Origin: Clostridium kluyveri
Lineage (GTDB): Bacteria > Bacillota > Clostridia > Clostridiales > Clostridiaceae
NCBI RefSeq assembly: GCF_001902295.1
Contig: NZ_CP018335.1
Location: 3,720,001 to 3,784,000 of the forward strand
Direction of reading: 5' to 3'
Length of the DNA: 64,000 nucleotides
The first letter of the stretch is position 1. Every line of letters starts with the position of its first letter. Both the position numbers and the translations under genes were made by a program. This document shows positions 9,224 to 18,833 of the stretch, in pieces. The notes under the pieces were generated by a model. The model had not been told where the DNA came from, ran no database searches, and saw only the letters and a program-made list of their open reading frames with translations.

Positions 9224-9616
9224 TTAATCTATACGTTCCAAATCACACTCATAACCGCAGATTGTATCATTAATTATTATAGGATATGCGGCCTTTACCT
9301 CGAATTTATCACCATTACTTGTAAATTCAATAGATTGTTTAGGCGTAACATCCAATTCTGCATCCTTGTCAGCAATCATTTTGTATCTGCTTATATAAGA
9401 AGTTCCCTGGATTCCTGAATTTATATTGATATTTACTGAATTACTATTTGTCCCAATATAAATTAATACCGTTATGGTTTTCTCAATTGGTTCATCATCT
9501 ACAAATGCACCATCAACCTCTTCGTTAATAGTCTTAGTATAAGTTATAACCGTTGGATTTACTGATATGGCCTTATTGATTGCATTTATAATTTTATTTG
9601 GATTTATTTTTGGCAT
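9224..9616 (-). CDS. Head-tail adaptor protein (XkdH-like)
   Basis: The 130-aa beta-rich protein lies between the connector and gp10-like genes, the place of XkdH/head-closure proteins that seal the portal vertex. Features include TVITYTKTINEEVDGAF and a C-terminal IINDTICGYECDLERI. The ATG overlaps the stop of the preceding gene, so translation is coupled. Confidence 0.7.
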   Translation of the reverse strand: MPKINPNKIINAINKAISVNPTVITYTKTINEEVDGAFVDDEPIEKTITVLIYIGTNSNSVNININSGIQGTSYISRYKMIADKDAELDVTPKQSIEFTSNGDKFEVKAAYPIIINDTICGYECDLERID

Positions 9617-9936
9617 TATGCACCATCACTTCTTCTCATGGAAGTTTTATAGCCTCTTACTATAGTTGGATTTAATGCAGCCTGTTCTGATAAATAATCA
9701 GCTTGATATATGGAAGCTAGATTATTCCAATAGTCAGGATCGGCATTTTCTATTGTTACAGGTCCCACCACTATTTTACTTTCCATATTTGCTTTCATTA
9801 AACAACCTCTCCAGCTGGCCTTAAGGACATTATTGTCATTTACTTCAAGTAAATTCTCCAATTCTTCATCTGAAAACACTGGGTACTGACTTTCATTAAG
9901 ATTTACTTTCAATATTTCTAAAGGAGTAAAAGCCAT
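9616..9936 (-). CDS. Head-tail connector protein (gp15/YqbG-like)
   Basis: The 106-aa helical protein begins with FTPLEILKVNLNESQYP and has VFSDEELENLL, the pattern of SPP1 gp15 and YqbG-like connectors, which form a ring under the portal. It starts right after the small capsid-downstream protein and overlaps the adaptor gene by one base. Confidence 0.75.
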   Translation of the reverse strand: MAFTPLEILKVNLNESQYPVFSDEELENLLEVNDNNVLKASWRGCLMKANMESKIVVGPVTIENADPDYWNNLASIYQADYLSEQAALNPTIVRGYKTSMRRSDGA

Positions 9937-9938
9937 AA

Positions 9939-10151
9939 TTATTCACCTGCCTCTGTACCTGCCTTTTCCCCTTCTCTATTAGGTGGAGTAGATGGAGGAG
10001 TTTCAGCTTCTTTTGGGATTTCTATATCTGCATATTTACTTAATTCTTCTATGTCTTTTTCATTGACTTTGAATTTTTCTCCTGTCTTCATGAATGCTCC
10101 ATTATACTTAATATGTTGTCTTGCTATTGCATTATATTTTTTTGTTGCCAT
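9939..10151 (-). CDS. Small protein following the major capsid gene
   Basis: The 70-aa protein starts at the ATG at 10149-10151, 12 bases after AAGGAG; an upstream in-frame GTG overlaps the ribosome binding site and is not used. A short folded core (YNAIARQHIKYNGAFMKTGE) is followed by a proline/glutamate-rich tail. Similar proteins are common between capsid and connector genes of Clostridium phages; the function is unknown. Confidence 0.65.
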   Translation of the reverse strand: MATKKYNAIARQHIKYNGAFMKTGEKFKVNEKDIEELSKYADIEIPKEAETPPSTPPNREGEKAGTEAGE

Positions 10152-10207
10152 GAATTTATTCACTCCTTATAACATTAAATTAAAAAGTAGCCATAATTAA
10201 ATGACTA

Positions 10208-11266
10208 CTAAGCAACAGTACCAAAGAACACTTCATCTGCTCTATCAAACGAAACAATAGGCATTACCGACACCTTGGTATCTACAGTTACTGGATCCCA
10301 CTTAGTATTTGTAGTAACTGCTATACCTGGTTCTATTATTGTTGTATCTAATTTCCCACTGCCATGTGTTAAATCAAACTCTTCAGGAGTTGTACCATAA
10401 ACAGTATCTCCTAAAGTTGCTCCACTCATTAATGTTATCTTATAATTCTCATAATAGGGTACTGGGTCTGCTCCTTCATATGGATAATATGTTGTGTCTT
10501 CTAAGAATACGATAATCAAATTCATTCTTTCTTTAGCATATTGTAAATAATCTGATTGAGATAATATTCTTAATGTATTTAAATTGCTATTTCTTATGTC
10601 ATTTGTAATTGCAGTATTAATTAAAAATGTTTCATCAAAAGTTTTCTCTGTCATAAGCATAATATTAGGCTTTGGACAATTATCATCTGTTATTATCTTT
10701 TGAAAATTTTTAACGTCTCCAACTATATCGGCAGCAGGATTCGTCCATTTATCATCAGCAGTAAGTATAGTTCTGTGATTTTCTGGCACACCATACTCGA
10801 CAGCAACATTTCCGTCCTTAGGATCACTAGAATAAATAATTTTCCCTGTTTGAATTACTTGTGCTCTCATTTTTTTAGCAATTATTCCTGCACCTTTTAT
10901 AAGATTTGCTTGCCCATCAAAAACTTGATCTAAAACTGCATTAACAATATTTTCATTATTACAATTCATAGCATTTATAACTTCTCTTCTTGTGGTTTCA
11001 TCTATTCCAACAGCTTCTTTAAAAAATGGAATCTCGGTTGTTGAAACTTCTACCTTAGCATTTAACGATCTCATTTTAGCAGCTACATCAAAAGTCGATT
11101 GCCTTAATGCTACAGCTTTCTTTTTAGCACCTTTTGCGTGTTCTAATTTAGTTCCTAATACTTTCTTATTAGGAAACAATGTCTGGTCTATAGTATCTTC
11201 CACTGGTAATTCCTTAATATATAAGGCGATATTTTTTGAATTTATATAATCCTGTAATTTAGGCAT
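10208..11266 (-). CDS. Major capsid protein, gpE/XkdG-type (prophage A)
   Basis: The 352-aa protein fits the major capsid protein E family (lambda gpE fold): N-terminal scaffold-contact region, central RREVINAMNCNNENIVNAVLD helix, PNIMLMTEKTFDE and the C-terminal PIVSFDRADEVFFGTVA. It is the main shell protein of the head. It follows decoration and scaffold genes, the usual order. Confidence 0.9.
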   Translation of the reverse strand: MPKLQDYINSKNIALYIKELPVEDTIDQTLFPNKKVLGTKLEHAKGAKKKAVALRQSTFDVAAKMRSLNAKVEVSTTEIPFFKEAVGIDETTRREVINAMNCNNENIVNAVLDQVFDGQANLIKGAGIIAKKMRAQVIQTGKIIYSSDPKDGNVAVEYGVPENHRTILTADDKWTNPAADIVGDVKNFQKIITDDNCPKPNIMLMTEKTFDETFLINTAITNDIRNSNLNTLRILSQSDYLQYAKERMNLIIVFLEDTTYYPYEGADPVPYYENYKITLMSGATLGDTVYGTTPEEFDLTHGSGKLDTTIIEPGIAVTTNTKWDPVTVDTKVSVMPIVSFDRADEVFFGTVA

Positions 11267-11278
11267 TTTTGTTCCTCC

Positions 11279-11665
11279 TTATGCTCCAAATATTATTTGT
11301 TTTAACGCAGCCTTTTCTACTTCTGCATTATCTTCATTAAATTTAATTTCTGATTCGTATAAAACTCCATGTACCAGAACCGGTACAATTTCTGTAGCAT
11401 TGTTAGGATTAGAATCAACTGACATAGAATCTTTAAAACTTACATCTTGATAAACGACACCATAGGCATCTGTTGTACTTTCGGTTGTTGTTACTGGTTT
11501 TCCTTCCTTTGTTAATAATGTTCCAGCTTCTAACACTTCATCCGAATTTATTGCTGTTAATACATCTGCTTTCTTTACATTAATAGGTAACGATATAAAA
11601 TGGTCACCAGCTATTAATCTTAATTTCTTTTGGCCGCCTATAACCTCATACGAACTTTGATGCAT
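11279..11665 (-). CDS. Head decoration protein
   Basis: The 128-aa beta-rich protein lies directly before the capsid gene, where gpE-type phages encode a gpD-like decoration protein that stabilises the shell. Features include AGTLLTKEGKPVT, DAYGVVYQDVSF and VPVLVHGVLYESEIKF, all typical of the DUF2190/gpD-like beta-tulip group. Confidence 0.75.
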   Translation of the reverse strand: MHQSSYEVIGGQKKLRLIAGDHFISLPINVKKADVLTAINSDEVLEAGTLLTKEGKPVTTTESTTDAYGVVYQDVSFKDSMSVDSNPNNATEIVPVLVHGVLYESEIKFNEDNAEVEKAALKQIIFGA

Positions 11666-11688
11666 TTTGCATTCCTCCTTAATAAAAA

Positions 11689-12303
11689 TTATTTTTTAGC
11701 AAAATCCAAAATATTTTTGGACTTACTAGCTTCTGCACGTTGCTTTCCAAGTTTTGTTGCTATATTTTCATCACTTGGTGTAGGATTTGATTCTGAACCG
11801 CCTGAGTTAAAAGTACCTGTACCCTTAATCTCTTTTTCAAATAGATAGTCATCAGATTTCTTGATTGCATCAACCTGCTCCTTAAGACCGATAAAATTAC
11901 CATTGTCATCAAGGGTCAACTTGTCTAAGTCTAGTAATCCTTTCAGAACTTTAGAGTTTTTAGCCCCTATAGTAGCTAATTTAGATTCAAGAGCAATATT
12001 GAACATCTGTTTCTTATACTCTGCCTCCTGTTTGCCCAAATCTTCTTTGTTTTTGCTCTGCAGGTCAGTGAGTTTAGTTTTTAAATCCTCATTGTCTTTA
12101 GCAAGTGGCTCCAAGTCTTTAATCTGCTTGTCTCTATCAGATACACCTTTTTTATAATCATCACGCTCCTTTTTCGTTTGATTATATGTCTCCTTAGAAA
12201 TATAATCAGAACTATCTACCAAATCTATGTCTTTGTATTTTTTCTGGAGATCTTCTGGTATTTGTGTAAATGAATCTCCTAATATTTCACTTAATTTTGG
12301 CAT
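11689..12303 (-). CDS. Capsid scaffolding protein (GP20-like)
   Basis: The 204-aa protein is almost wholly coiled coil from about residue 35 to 110 (KERDDYKKGVSDRDKQIKDL) with a helical C-terminal hook. It fits phage minor structural GP20-type scaffolds, which template head assembly and are lost on maturation. The gene precedes decoration and capsid genes. Confidence 0.85.
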   Translation of the reverse strand: MPKLSEILGDSFTQIPEDLQKKYKDIDLVDSSDYISKETYNQTKKERDDYKKGVSDRDKQIKDLEPLAKDNEDLKTKLTDLQSKNKEDLGKQEAEYKKQMFNIALESKLATIGAKNSKVLKGLLDLDKLTLDDNGNFIGLKEQVDAIKKSDDYLFEKEIKGTGTFNSGGSESNPTPSDENIATKLGKQRAEASKSKNILDFAKK

Positions 12304-12352
12304 TATTTTAATCCTCCTTGTTTTTTTCTATTAAATGATTGACTTTATCCCT

Positions 12353-12532
12353 TCAAACTTTCCACTTAATTTTTAGTAAATCAAACTTCAATTTATACAG
12401 TTCAGCAACTATATTTAAGTACTCAATTGGCTTTATGTCCTCATTATCCAGATATTCATCTGCCAATGATTTTAAATATGCTAGGTTTTCTATTTGTTGA
12501 TCTAACTCGGTATTTATTTTATCTGCATCCAC
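12353..12532 (-). CDS. Small helical phage protein with GTG start
   Basis: The frame runs from GTG at 12530-12532, preceded by AGGAGGTA, to TGA at 12353-12355 and gives 59 aa (starts MDADKINTELDQQIENL). It is predicted all-helical and acidic. It sits between the small protein at 12599-12715 and the scaffold. The function is not recognised. Confidence 0.6.
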   Translation of the reverse strand: MDADKINTELDQQIENLAYLKSLADEYLDNEDIKPIEYLNIVAELYKLKFDLLKIKWKV

Positions 12533-12598
12533 TAATTTTGTACCTCCTCATTTTGCAAGATGAAAAAAGGCCCTATTCTTTTAAGCCCTGAATTATTA

Positions 12599-12715
12599 CT
12601 ATATCTTAATTTTTTTCTTCCAAACGCAGATACACTTTCCTAAAATATTTATTTGTATCCAAGACTCTGCATACTTTAATCCATTTTCTTCGTATTTTGT
12701 GATGTAGTGATGCAT
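12599..12715 (-). CDS. Very small phage protein (38 aa)
   Basis: ATG at 12713-12715 follows an AGGAGG site, and the frame ends at TAG 12599-12601. The product (MHHYITKYEENGLKYAES...) ends in a basic tail. Short proteins of this kind with a HYITKYEENGxKYAESW pattern recur in Clostridium phage genomes; the role is unknown. Confidence 0.6.
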   Translation of the reverse strand: MHHYITKYEENGLKYAESWIQINILGKCICVWKKKIKI

Positions 12716-12726
12716 CCTTTTTCCTC

Positions 12727-13143
12727 CTATCTTTTCATATCTTGAAGTGTCTTTCTAAATTCTGTAGTAAATTTATTAATAGCTCTATCGACTAAATCAT
12801 CTACTAAGATATCATCATCTATATTTGCATCAATACCTATAGTATTCTGAGTTAACTTTTCATTGAATACTCTTGGGTTATCTTTTACAAGTGCATAAAT
12901 AGCAGTTTCTAAATCATAAATTTGTTTATGCTCTAATCCTATATTGTAAACAAAATTAATTTGATGAAGAACTTCATGTATAAATGTAGTTTCCTTATAC
13001 TGATGTGATGCACTTTTATCTATCTGTATTTCTTGTGAATTCCCACAGCTTCTTCCTGAACTTGAACCATCTCTCATAAGATTATCAATTAAAGCTACTG
13101 AAAAAATCATGCCACCAATTTTAATTTTATCGGGTATATTCAA
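12727..13143 (-). CDS. Small zinc metallopeptidase-like protein (HExxH)
   Basis: A TTG at 13141-13143 lies 6 bases after GGGAGGG and is preferred over the further upstream ATG, giving about 139 aa. The core has FIHEVLHQI, an HExxH zinc site, followed by a downstream helix with E (YDLETAIYALV). This resembles ImmA/IrrE-like or SprT-like gluzincins. It lies among head genes rather than next to a repressor, so the substrate is unclear. It may process structural proteins or act on host factors. Confidence 0.65.
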   Translation of the reverse strand: MNIPDKIKIGGMIFSVALIDNLMRDGSSSGRSCGNSQEIQIDKSASHQYKETTFIHEVLHQINFVYNIGLEHKQIYDLETAIYALVKDNPRVFNEKLTQNTIGIDANIDDDILVDDLVDRAINKFTTEFRKTLQDMKR

Positions 13144-13175
13144 CACAATCCCTCCCTTAATTTTGAGCATAATAA

Positions 13176-13207
13176 AAGCACTCACTATTTTCACTTAGTA
13201 AGTGCTT
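13176..13207 (-). terminator. Hairpin between head-region genes
   Basis: AAGCACT and AGTGCTT arms, extended by ACTA/TAGT, form a stem with a T-rich run (TTTTATTAT) on the minus strand after it. It lies between the 13209-13358 gene and the metallopeptidase-like gene and would weaken read-through. Confidence 0.6.
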
Positions 13208-13208
13208 C

Positions 13209-13358
13209 TTACTCGTTTACTTTATTAGACTCTAATTCTTTCATAAAAGTTTTATATTCATTTTTTACCCACTGTGGAGAATCTTCTTTTATTTTTAGGC
13301 CCTCATCATCATAATAAACATATTCAGTACTCATAAACTTAGGTTCTGGTAGTTCCAT
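13209..13358 (-). CDS. Small acidic phage protein (49 aa)
   Basis: ATG at 13356-13358 follows a GGGGTGAT site, and the frame closes with TAA at 13209-13211. The product (MELPEPKFMSTEYVYYDDEG...) is acidic. It is separated from the minor head gene by 5 bases and followed by a hairpin. No family is recognised. Confidence 0.55.
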   Translation of the reverse strand: MELPEPKFMSTEYVYYDDEGLKIKEDSPQWVKNEYKTFMKELESNKVNE

Positions 13359-13363
13359 ATCTA

Positions 13364-15082
13364 TCACCCCTTATTAATATGCTTTTTTAGTTTTTGCTCA
13401 ACTATTTCTCCAAATACTTGAGCAAATTCTCTCGGAGTATCTCCTCCAAAATATTCTGCAAATGTTTCTGCAAATGCTTCTGCTGGATTTGTTCCTCCAT
13501 ATCTGCTTACCAGTTCAGATATATCTTTAAAACTATACGTATTATCATATTTTTTATTATACTCTAATAATACATCATTTATAAAATTTTTGCACCAATT
13601 ATCACTATCTAATTCATTATTTTCAAACCATTTAAGCGAATCTGCTACATGATGTCCATATTCATGTATAAATGTTTTATAACTTTTTGCGTTTGGTATT
13701 GTCCATTTGCTTTTAATACATTGTTTAATATATTGCGTATTATAATCCTGATCACAAAAGTATTCACCATTTAGTACAAGTTCAACTGCTTCTGGATGCT
13801 CAGGATAATACCTATAGTATCCTACTGGGGTAATATTAGCTTTTATCTTTATACTAGGTAATTTTACTGGATCTACTTCTTTAAATCCTTTAAAATAATT
13901 ATGGAATTTATCTAACCAATTAATTGAAGACTGTAATAATTCTTTATCTATAGGATACTTTCTACTATCAGAGAATTTTATATCATAACTCTCTTTTAGA
14001 TGATCACTTATTTCCTTTTTGTTCTTATATTGAGTATTTATATCTTTTACAGTGCTCCATTTTTGTTCCTTATCCATATTGACTATTTTATTATCGGCAT
14101 CATAATTAATTTTAGTTTGAATTTCATCTGGAACGCTAACCTTAATAGAAGTTTTACTATCTCCTTCTTTAACCCATTCATCTATATTGGATTTAATTTG
14201 AGAATTAACTTTATTTTTACTCCAATCTTTCATAGTCTCAATACATTTTCCAAACTCTTCAATTACTTCTGTCATGTAACATAGACAATTTGGATGCTGG
14301 AGTGGTAGATCTTCAGGTTTAAATACCTTGCCATTATACTCGTCACATATATCCATCCTGCCATGCATTCTAGCTGAGTGGCTTGCACTTAAATTCCACT
14401 TAAGCCCTTTACAGAATGGATTTTTCTTTGCATTTTGGATTAAGGTTTCTGTTTGTGCATGAGTTATACTGGTCCTTGCTAACCTTCTAGCTTGATATGA
14501 TATATTGTCCCCACCTAGTCCATCAGCAAAAGTCTTAGGCGTAATGCGATTCTTAGGGTTAACATATTTCTCTAGTTCTGCAGCAAGTTTTTTAACATTG
14601 GCACCTTTGGCTATATTGGCTTTTATAATCATGTCAACCTTACTGCCATTGTCACCAGTTATATTCCATAATCTTCTACTTAATGTCTTACCATCTTTAT
14701 AATAATTCCCTGCTATAAGCTGCCTTACAGTATCACTTGACACCTTGGTTATAGTCCTCTTTAAAGCTTTGTTTGTGGCTTCATCAGGCGAAATCATGTC
14801 TACAAAGCTAAGCTGTACGCCTTTTTGTATGTCAGAACTTTTTCGGATATTATTTTCAATTGTTTTACTGAGCTTATAATAAAGCTCTGCCCTATACTCA
14901 TTGATTATTTTATATTGTTCTATCTTATGATTTCTAGTTCTGGAATCTGGCATACTTAAGATTTCATCTATAAGTTTATCCCCGGCATTTTTATAAATAT
15001 TAAAAAGTTCTTTTTCCTGCTGAAAATTCAGGGCAATAAATTCTTTTCTTGCCTGAAGAACTCTTTTTTCATATTCATTCAT
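13364..15082 (-). CDS. Minor head protein (Mu gpF/SPP1 gp7-like) fused to a zinc metallopeptidase domain
   Basis: The 572-aa protein has an N-terminal gp7/Mu F domain (to about residue 290), with SYQARRLARTSITHAQTET and the closing HPNCLCYM motif. This family lies inside the capsid near the portal and is ejected with DNA. The C-terminal half is unusual: residues 473-478 read HEYGHH, a zincin site, with a downstream acidic AEAFAETFAEYFGG segment that could supply the third ligand. Similar fusions elsewhere put toxin-like enzymes on gp7 proteins. An ejected protease acting on the new host is plausible but is inference. The frame overlaps nothing and starts 2 bases after the portal stop. Confidence 0.85.
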   Translation of the reverse strand: MNEYEKRVLQARKEFIALNFQQEKELFNIYKNAGDKLIDEILSMPDSRTRNHKIEQYKIINEYRAELYYKLSKTIENNIRKSSDIQKGVQLSFVDMISPDEATNKALKRTITKVSSDTVRQLIAGNYYKDGKTLSRRLWNITGDNGSKVDMIIKANIAKGANVKKLAAELEKYVNPKNRITPKTFADGLGGDNISYQARRLARTSITHAQTETLIQNAKKNPFCKGLKWNLSASHSARMHGRMDICDEYNGKVFKPEDLPLQHPNCLCYMTEVIEEFGKCIETMKDWSKNKVNSQIKSNIDEWVKEGDSKTSIKVSVPDEIQTKINYDADNKIVNMDKEQKWSTVKDINTQYKNKKEISDHLKESYDIKFSDSRKYPIDKELLQSSINWLDKFHNYFKGFKEVDPVKLPSIKIKANITPVGYYRYYPEHPEAVELVLNGEYFCDQDYNTQYIKQCIKSKWTIPNAKSYKTFIHEYGHHVADSLKWFENNELDSDNWCKNFINDVLLEYNKKYDNTYSFKDISELVSRYGGTNPAEAFAETFAEYFGGDTPREFAQVFGEIVEQKLKKHINKG

Positions 15083-15084
15083 AA

Positions 15085-16582
15085 CTATTCACCAGTGTTT
15101 AAATTATTATCAACATTATTATTCAATTCACTATTCAATCCTTCAGTAAATGAATCCTCTGCATTACTCAATTGTGTTTTCTCCTCAAGTATTTCATTGA
15201 AAGCTTTTTCGTCGTCTTCCTCATCACTAAACTCTTTAATGTATGATTTCCTCGACCTCACATCAGCTTCGACTTCCAAAATCGCAGTTTTCTTCTTTTC
15301 ATCATCATCAGAAGGGAGAGGGTAATTATGCTTGAAGATGGTTGTATACTTTATACTCAACCATTCAGAGTTAAATATACCTTTATAGCATACTGGAGCC
15401 ACTTCAATAATAAAATTGATTAATGCCAACAAAGGCCTTTCCCAGTCATTCCACTTTTCCTCACACCTAGCTATCAAATCATTGTAAAGATAAATCATGG
15501 CTTTAGCAGAGGGGATATTATTCAAGTCTGATAATTTAGGCATATCCAGTGCAAAATTCATATCCCTTTCTGTCCTGTCCAGGTAAGCTTCTATTGCATC
15601 AGAATTTCCTATATTGTATTCCATTCTTTGAACTGCAGCTTGTCCCCCATTTTCTACAAGTTCATCTCTGGTTTTTACTGCATGTAGTGCATTAGGAGCT
15701 ATAGTGAATTTATTTACATCATCTTCATTACCATCAATCACAACCTCTGAACCAAATAACTGAAACCTCAACGCATCTGCAAAATCCGATATTCTCCTGT
15801 TATATTGGTTTTGAGCATCTTCCAGTTCAGTAACATCAGATTCACCAAAAGAATCATTAAGTTCCCCACCATTTTTAATAAGCCAGCAGGGTATAGCAGT
15901 AAATCCAGTGTCTATATCTATCGTAAGTTCTTCCTGCAGGTCTGTATTTTTATAGGTTTCTTTCTTATACCACGCCTGCCTTTCTTTTGAATTTTCATTG
16001 ACTTTATAGTAATAGGTGTGAAGGTAGTAAATCTTATCTGCATCAGCTTCCCTGTATACATTAAGTTCATCCTCTTCAAAGAACACAACCTTTAATAAAA
16101 CTCCATTCTTTTCTTTATAGTAAAAATTTTCTATAGTCTCATACTTAAGTACTAAAGGTTGTCCTGGATTAGCTTCTACTCTAAGCAGTACCCTCTTTTT
16201 TACCGTGGATTCTAAAAAAGCCTTTCTTGTATTATTCCAGAAGTTATTATTTTCAAAAATATCCTCTACAAATTTTCTTAAATCCTCACATTTATCCTTA
16301 TCTTTAAAATCATCTGGTTTAAATATTAGGGTAGGTTCCTTCCCAAACATCCACCTTGCCTGTTTCCTAAGAAGAGGCTTTACCTTATTTCTTATATCTT
16401 GAGTAGGTTTATAATCGCAATTATCATCTGTCGGCCAGTTTTGGCCATATAATATGGGATCATTTTTAGCTCTCTCTGGATCTGCGGATTTCCCTTTATA
16501 AAAGATATAATCTCTTCTTACTTTTCTTTCTCCTTTTAATTGTAAATCCTGTAAGTTTTAATGTTGCTGTTTTTATATTCAC
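15085..16582 (-). pseudogene. Portal protein (SPP1 gp6-like), N-terminal frameshift
   Basis: The bulk of a portal protein (ring at the packaging vertex) is open from about 16545 down to 15085, with GERKVRRDYIFYKGK near the N-terminus and QARWMFGKEPTLIF at the former start. The likely GTG start (16580-16582, after GGAGG) reads VNIKTATLKLTG in another frame, so one indel near 16550-16556 separates start and body. The C-terminal tail is Asn-rich. The gene follows the broken terminase and precedes the minor head gene. If the indel is a sequencing error, the protein is about 500 aa and intact. Confidence 0.8.
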
Positions 16583-16619
16583 TAAAATACAGTGCCTCCT
16601 TTCCTTCTATGATGTATTT

Positions 16620-17917
16620 TTATAACCCTCTGCCCTTGTTATAAACACTATCTGCATATTTTTGTTCTTTAATATCAGCAACCTCATAACCATCTAATCC
16701 ATACCATATAGCACTAAATGTATGAGGATCTATGTTAAATTCATCTTCTATAATTTCTCCATTTTTATCTATGCATATGTAAATCCTTTAATTCATCTAC
16801 GGTATTAGTACAATTGCTAGAACATACTATTTTCTTGAATCTTTTAACCTTCTTGGTATTCTGCAGCCTTGACCCTGGAAACTTTTTAGCTCTTCTAATG
16901 TTGAACCCTTGCTGATTGAAATACTTAATTGTTTTAGGTTCTGCACCATCAGCACGAATAAGTTCTTGAGTACTTTTAAATTCAGCTATTTCAAGGGCAG
17001 TTCTATCGTCTGTCATTTGATTTTGTAATACTCCCAATAGATATAAAGTATCTTTTCATTATCGTCTACAACTAACCTTAACAAAGCATTATAGGAATCT
17101 TCAAACCCAAAGTCAAAGCCAACCTCCTAATCGGATTTTTTATGTTCCTATAGCTTGAAGCACTTCATAGTGTGGCCTAACTTCAAATTGAGGAAGTACC
17201 CTCCTACCATTTATACCGAATCTACCTTTTCTGGCTATCCTATATAAATCAATATCATAAGTTTTTAATTCTTCTAGCTGCTCTATATAACTTTTAGGCA
17301 AAAATAAATTATCATCTGCCAATGAGTGATGATAATAGGTATTATTTCTTACAACTATTCTTTTTTTGTAGAGTTCCTCGTCATCCAGTATGAATATTTT
17401 TTTCTTCTCATTTTTAAAGAAGTGCTTGTATGTCCCAATTATCCTTACTTACAGGGTTAGTTGAAAGTATCATATGCAGTGGCAGTCTTGGATGTCTTAA
17501 ACGTCCTAAAAGTTCTTTGAATCCTTCATATTTAACCTCTGAACATTCCTCAATCCACACTATAGAAACATTGTTTATAGACTTTAGCTTTGAAGGTTTA
17601 TCCATACCTTTAAATATTATTTTGGAGCCATTAGGAAACCTAACCTGCATTGGTGAAGCTGTAAATTTAATTCTAGTGTCAAGTCCCATGTCTATTACTA
17701 TTTCCTCTAAAAGTGAATAGCAGCTGTCCCTTATAGTATCAAACACTTCTCTAACCACAAGTGCAGTTCTTTTCTCCTGGAGCAATTTAAGTATTAATTT
17801 CAATGCCACATGATAACTCTTTGATGATCCATAACCACCAACTAAAAAATAGAATTTATAATCCCAGTTGAAAATAAAATCTTCAAAGCTAGGATTTACT
17901 TCTTTTTCTATAAGCAT
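16620..17917 (-). pseudogene. xtmB: Terminase large subunit (PBSX XtmB-like), multiply frameshifted
   Basis: The ATPase half is in frame from 17917 (GGYGSSKSYHVALKLI Walker-like, VVREVFDT, IVWIEECSEV). It breaks at NPVSKDNW and continues in other frames: TYKHFFKNEKKKIF, then NLFLPKSYIEQLEELKTYD, VGFDFGFEDSYNALLRLV and FKSTQELIRADGAEPK. The final part is NGEIIEDEFNIDPHTFSAIW, with stop TAA at 16620-16622. Restoring single A residues at about five sites, plus one site near 17430, gives a full protein of about 425 aa, normal for the family. Six or so indels in 1.3 kb means the packaging motor is inactive, or the sequence here is poor. Confidence 0.85.
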
Positions 17918-18684
17918 TATTCATCACTTTTTCTTTTTATCATTATTTCTATAGGCTTGTTATCGTCAGGATTTTTAACCTTCTCTATCTCGGCCCTAAG
18001 TTTTTCCATCCTCAACCTTTGTTCTTCTGTGGCCATGTCTGGGTTGTTATGAACCATCTCATCATGTTGCTTGATAAGACTACGAAGCTCTGACATAGCC
18101 CTAGATTGAGCTTTAAGAAATGTGGCTTGCCTGTCCCATGCAAATTGAAACTCATATTCTAATTCTTTCTCTGATTCATTGGTGGAAGTTTTCTGTGTGC
18201 TTCTACCTTTAGTCTTAACCTTGGACTTTCTAAGCTCCTTAATCATTTCTTCTTTACTCTTAACATCCATAATTCTCTGGGACCTTGCTATGGCCGTATA
18301 CTGAATTATTATATTTTCCCAGAGCATATCCAGAGGATCTTTAATCATAATCTCCTGCACCACCTCCATTGTTTCAGGGGGAAAAATCTTAGAAAAAAAG
18401 CCATGGGATTCAGCGTTTTTGTTTCCTTTTGGTACGCTGCTCACATGACCTTTTGAATTCTTATTTTGTGGTTGGCCGCCCTTTTTTCGTTTAGTTGTAC
18501 AACATTCATTTGTTTGTTGTACAACATTCAATTTATCTACCCATTTATCCCTTTGCTTCCAGACTGCAATCTTCTTTTCATCTTCACTTAGAATCTTTGC
18601 AATCTGCCTATTTTCAATATTCCCACCATGTTCCTTGTAAATCTCAAATGCTTTATCCCTGTTTGGACTTCTCTGTCTCGGCAT
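17917..18684 (-). CDS. xtmA: Terminase small subunit (PBSX XtmA-like)
   Basis: The 255-aa protein starts MPRQRSPNRDKAFEIY, with an N-terminal HTH (IAKILSEDEKKIAVWKQRDKW) that would bind pac/cos DNA. The basic linker GGQPQNKNSKGH and the GNKNAESHGFFSKIFPPET segment are typical of XtmA. The C-terminal half is helical for ring formation. The stop overlaps the terL start by one base. Confidence 0.92.
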   Translation of the reverse strand: MPRQRSPNRDKAFEIYKEHGGNIENRQIAKILSEDEKKIAVWKQRDKWVDKLNVVQQTNECCTTKRKKGGQPQNKNSKGHVSSVPKGNKNAESHGFFSKIFPPETMEVVQEIMIKDPLDMLWENIIIQYTAIARSQRIMDVKSKEEMIKELRKSKVKTKGRSTQKTSTNESEKELEYEFQFAWDRQATFLKAQSRAMSELRSLIKQHDEMVHNNPDMATEEQRLRMEKLRAEIEKVKNPDDNKPIEIMIKRKSDE

Positions 18685-18809
18685 CTCTACATTGTCACCA
18701 CCTGCCTCATTCGTTTTGTTTGGGGGATGAAGAAAGAGCTTTATTATAGTTTCATCCCTCTACTAAATTTCATTAATTATAAGTATCATAATAAATTCGT
18801 CAACCATAC

Positions 18810-18826
18810 TATAATGCTAAGGAGGT
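18810..18826 (+). promoter_or_regulatory. Promoter -10 and RBS of the YmaF-like gene
   Basis: TATAAT at 18810-18815 lies shortly before AGGAGGT at 18820-18826 and the ATG at 18834, on the plus strand, against the late operon. The leader would be only a few bases. No good -35 is seen. Confidence 0.5.
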
Positions 18827-18833
18827 AAGACTT

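Noticed and set aside
12541..12600. AGGCCCT/AAGCCCT motif as a terminator
   Set aside because: The two motifs are direct, not inverted, copies and form no stable stem.
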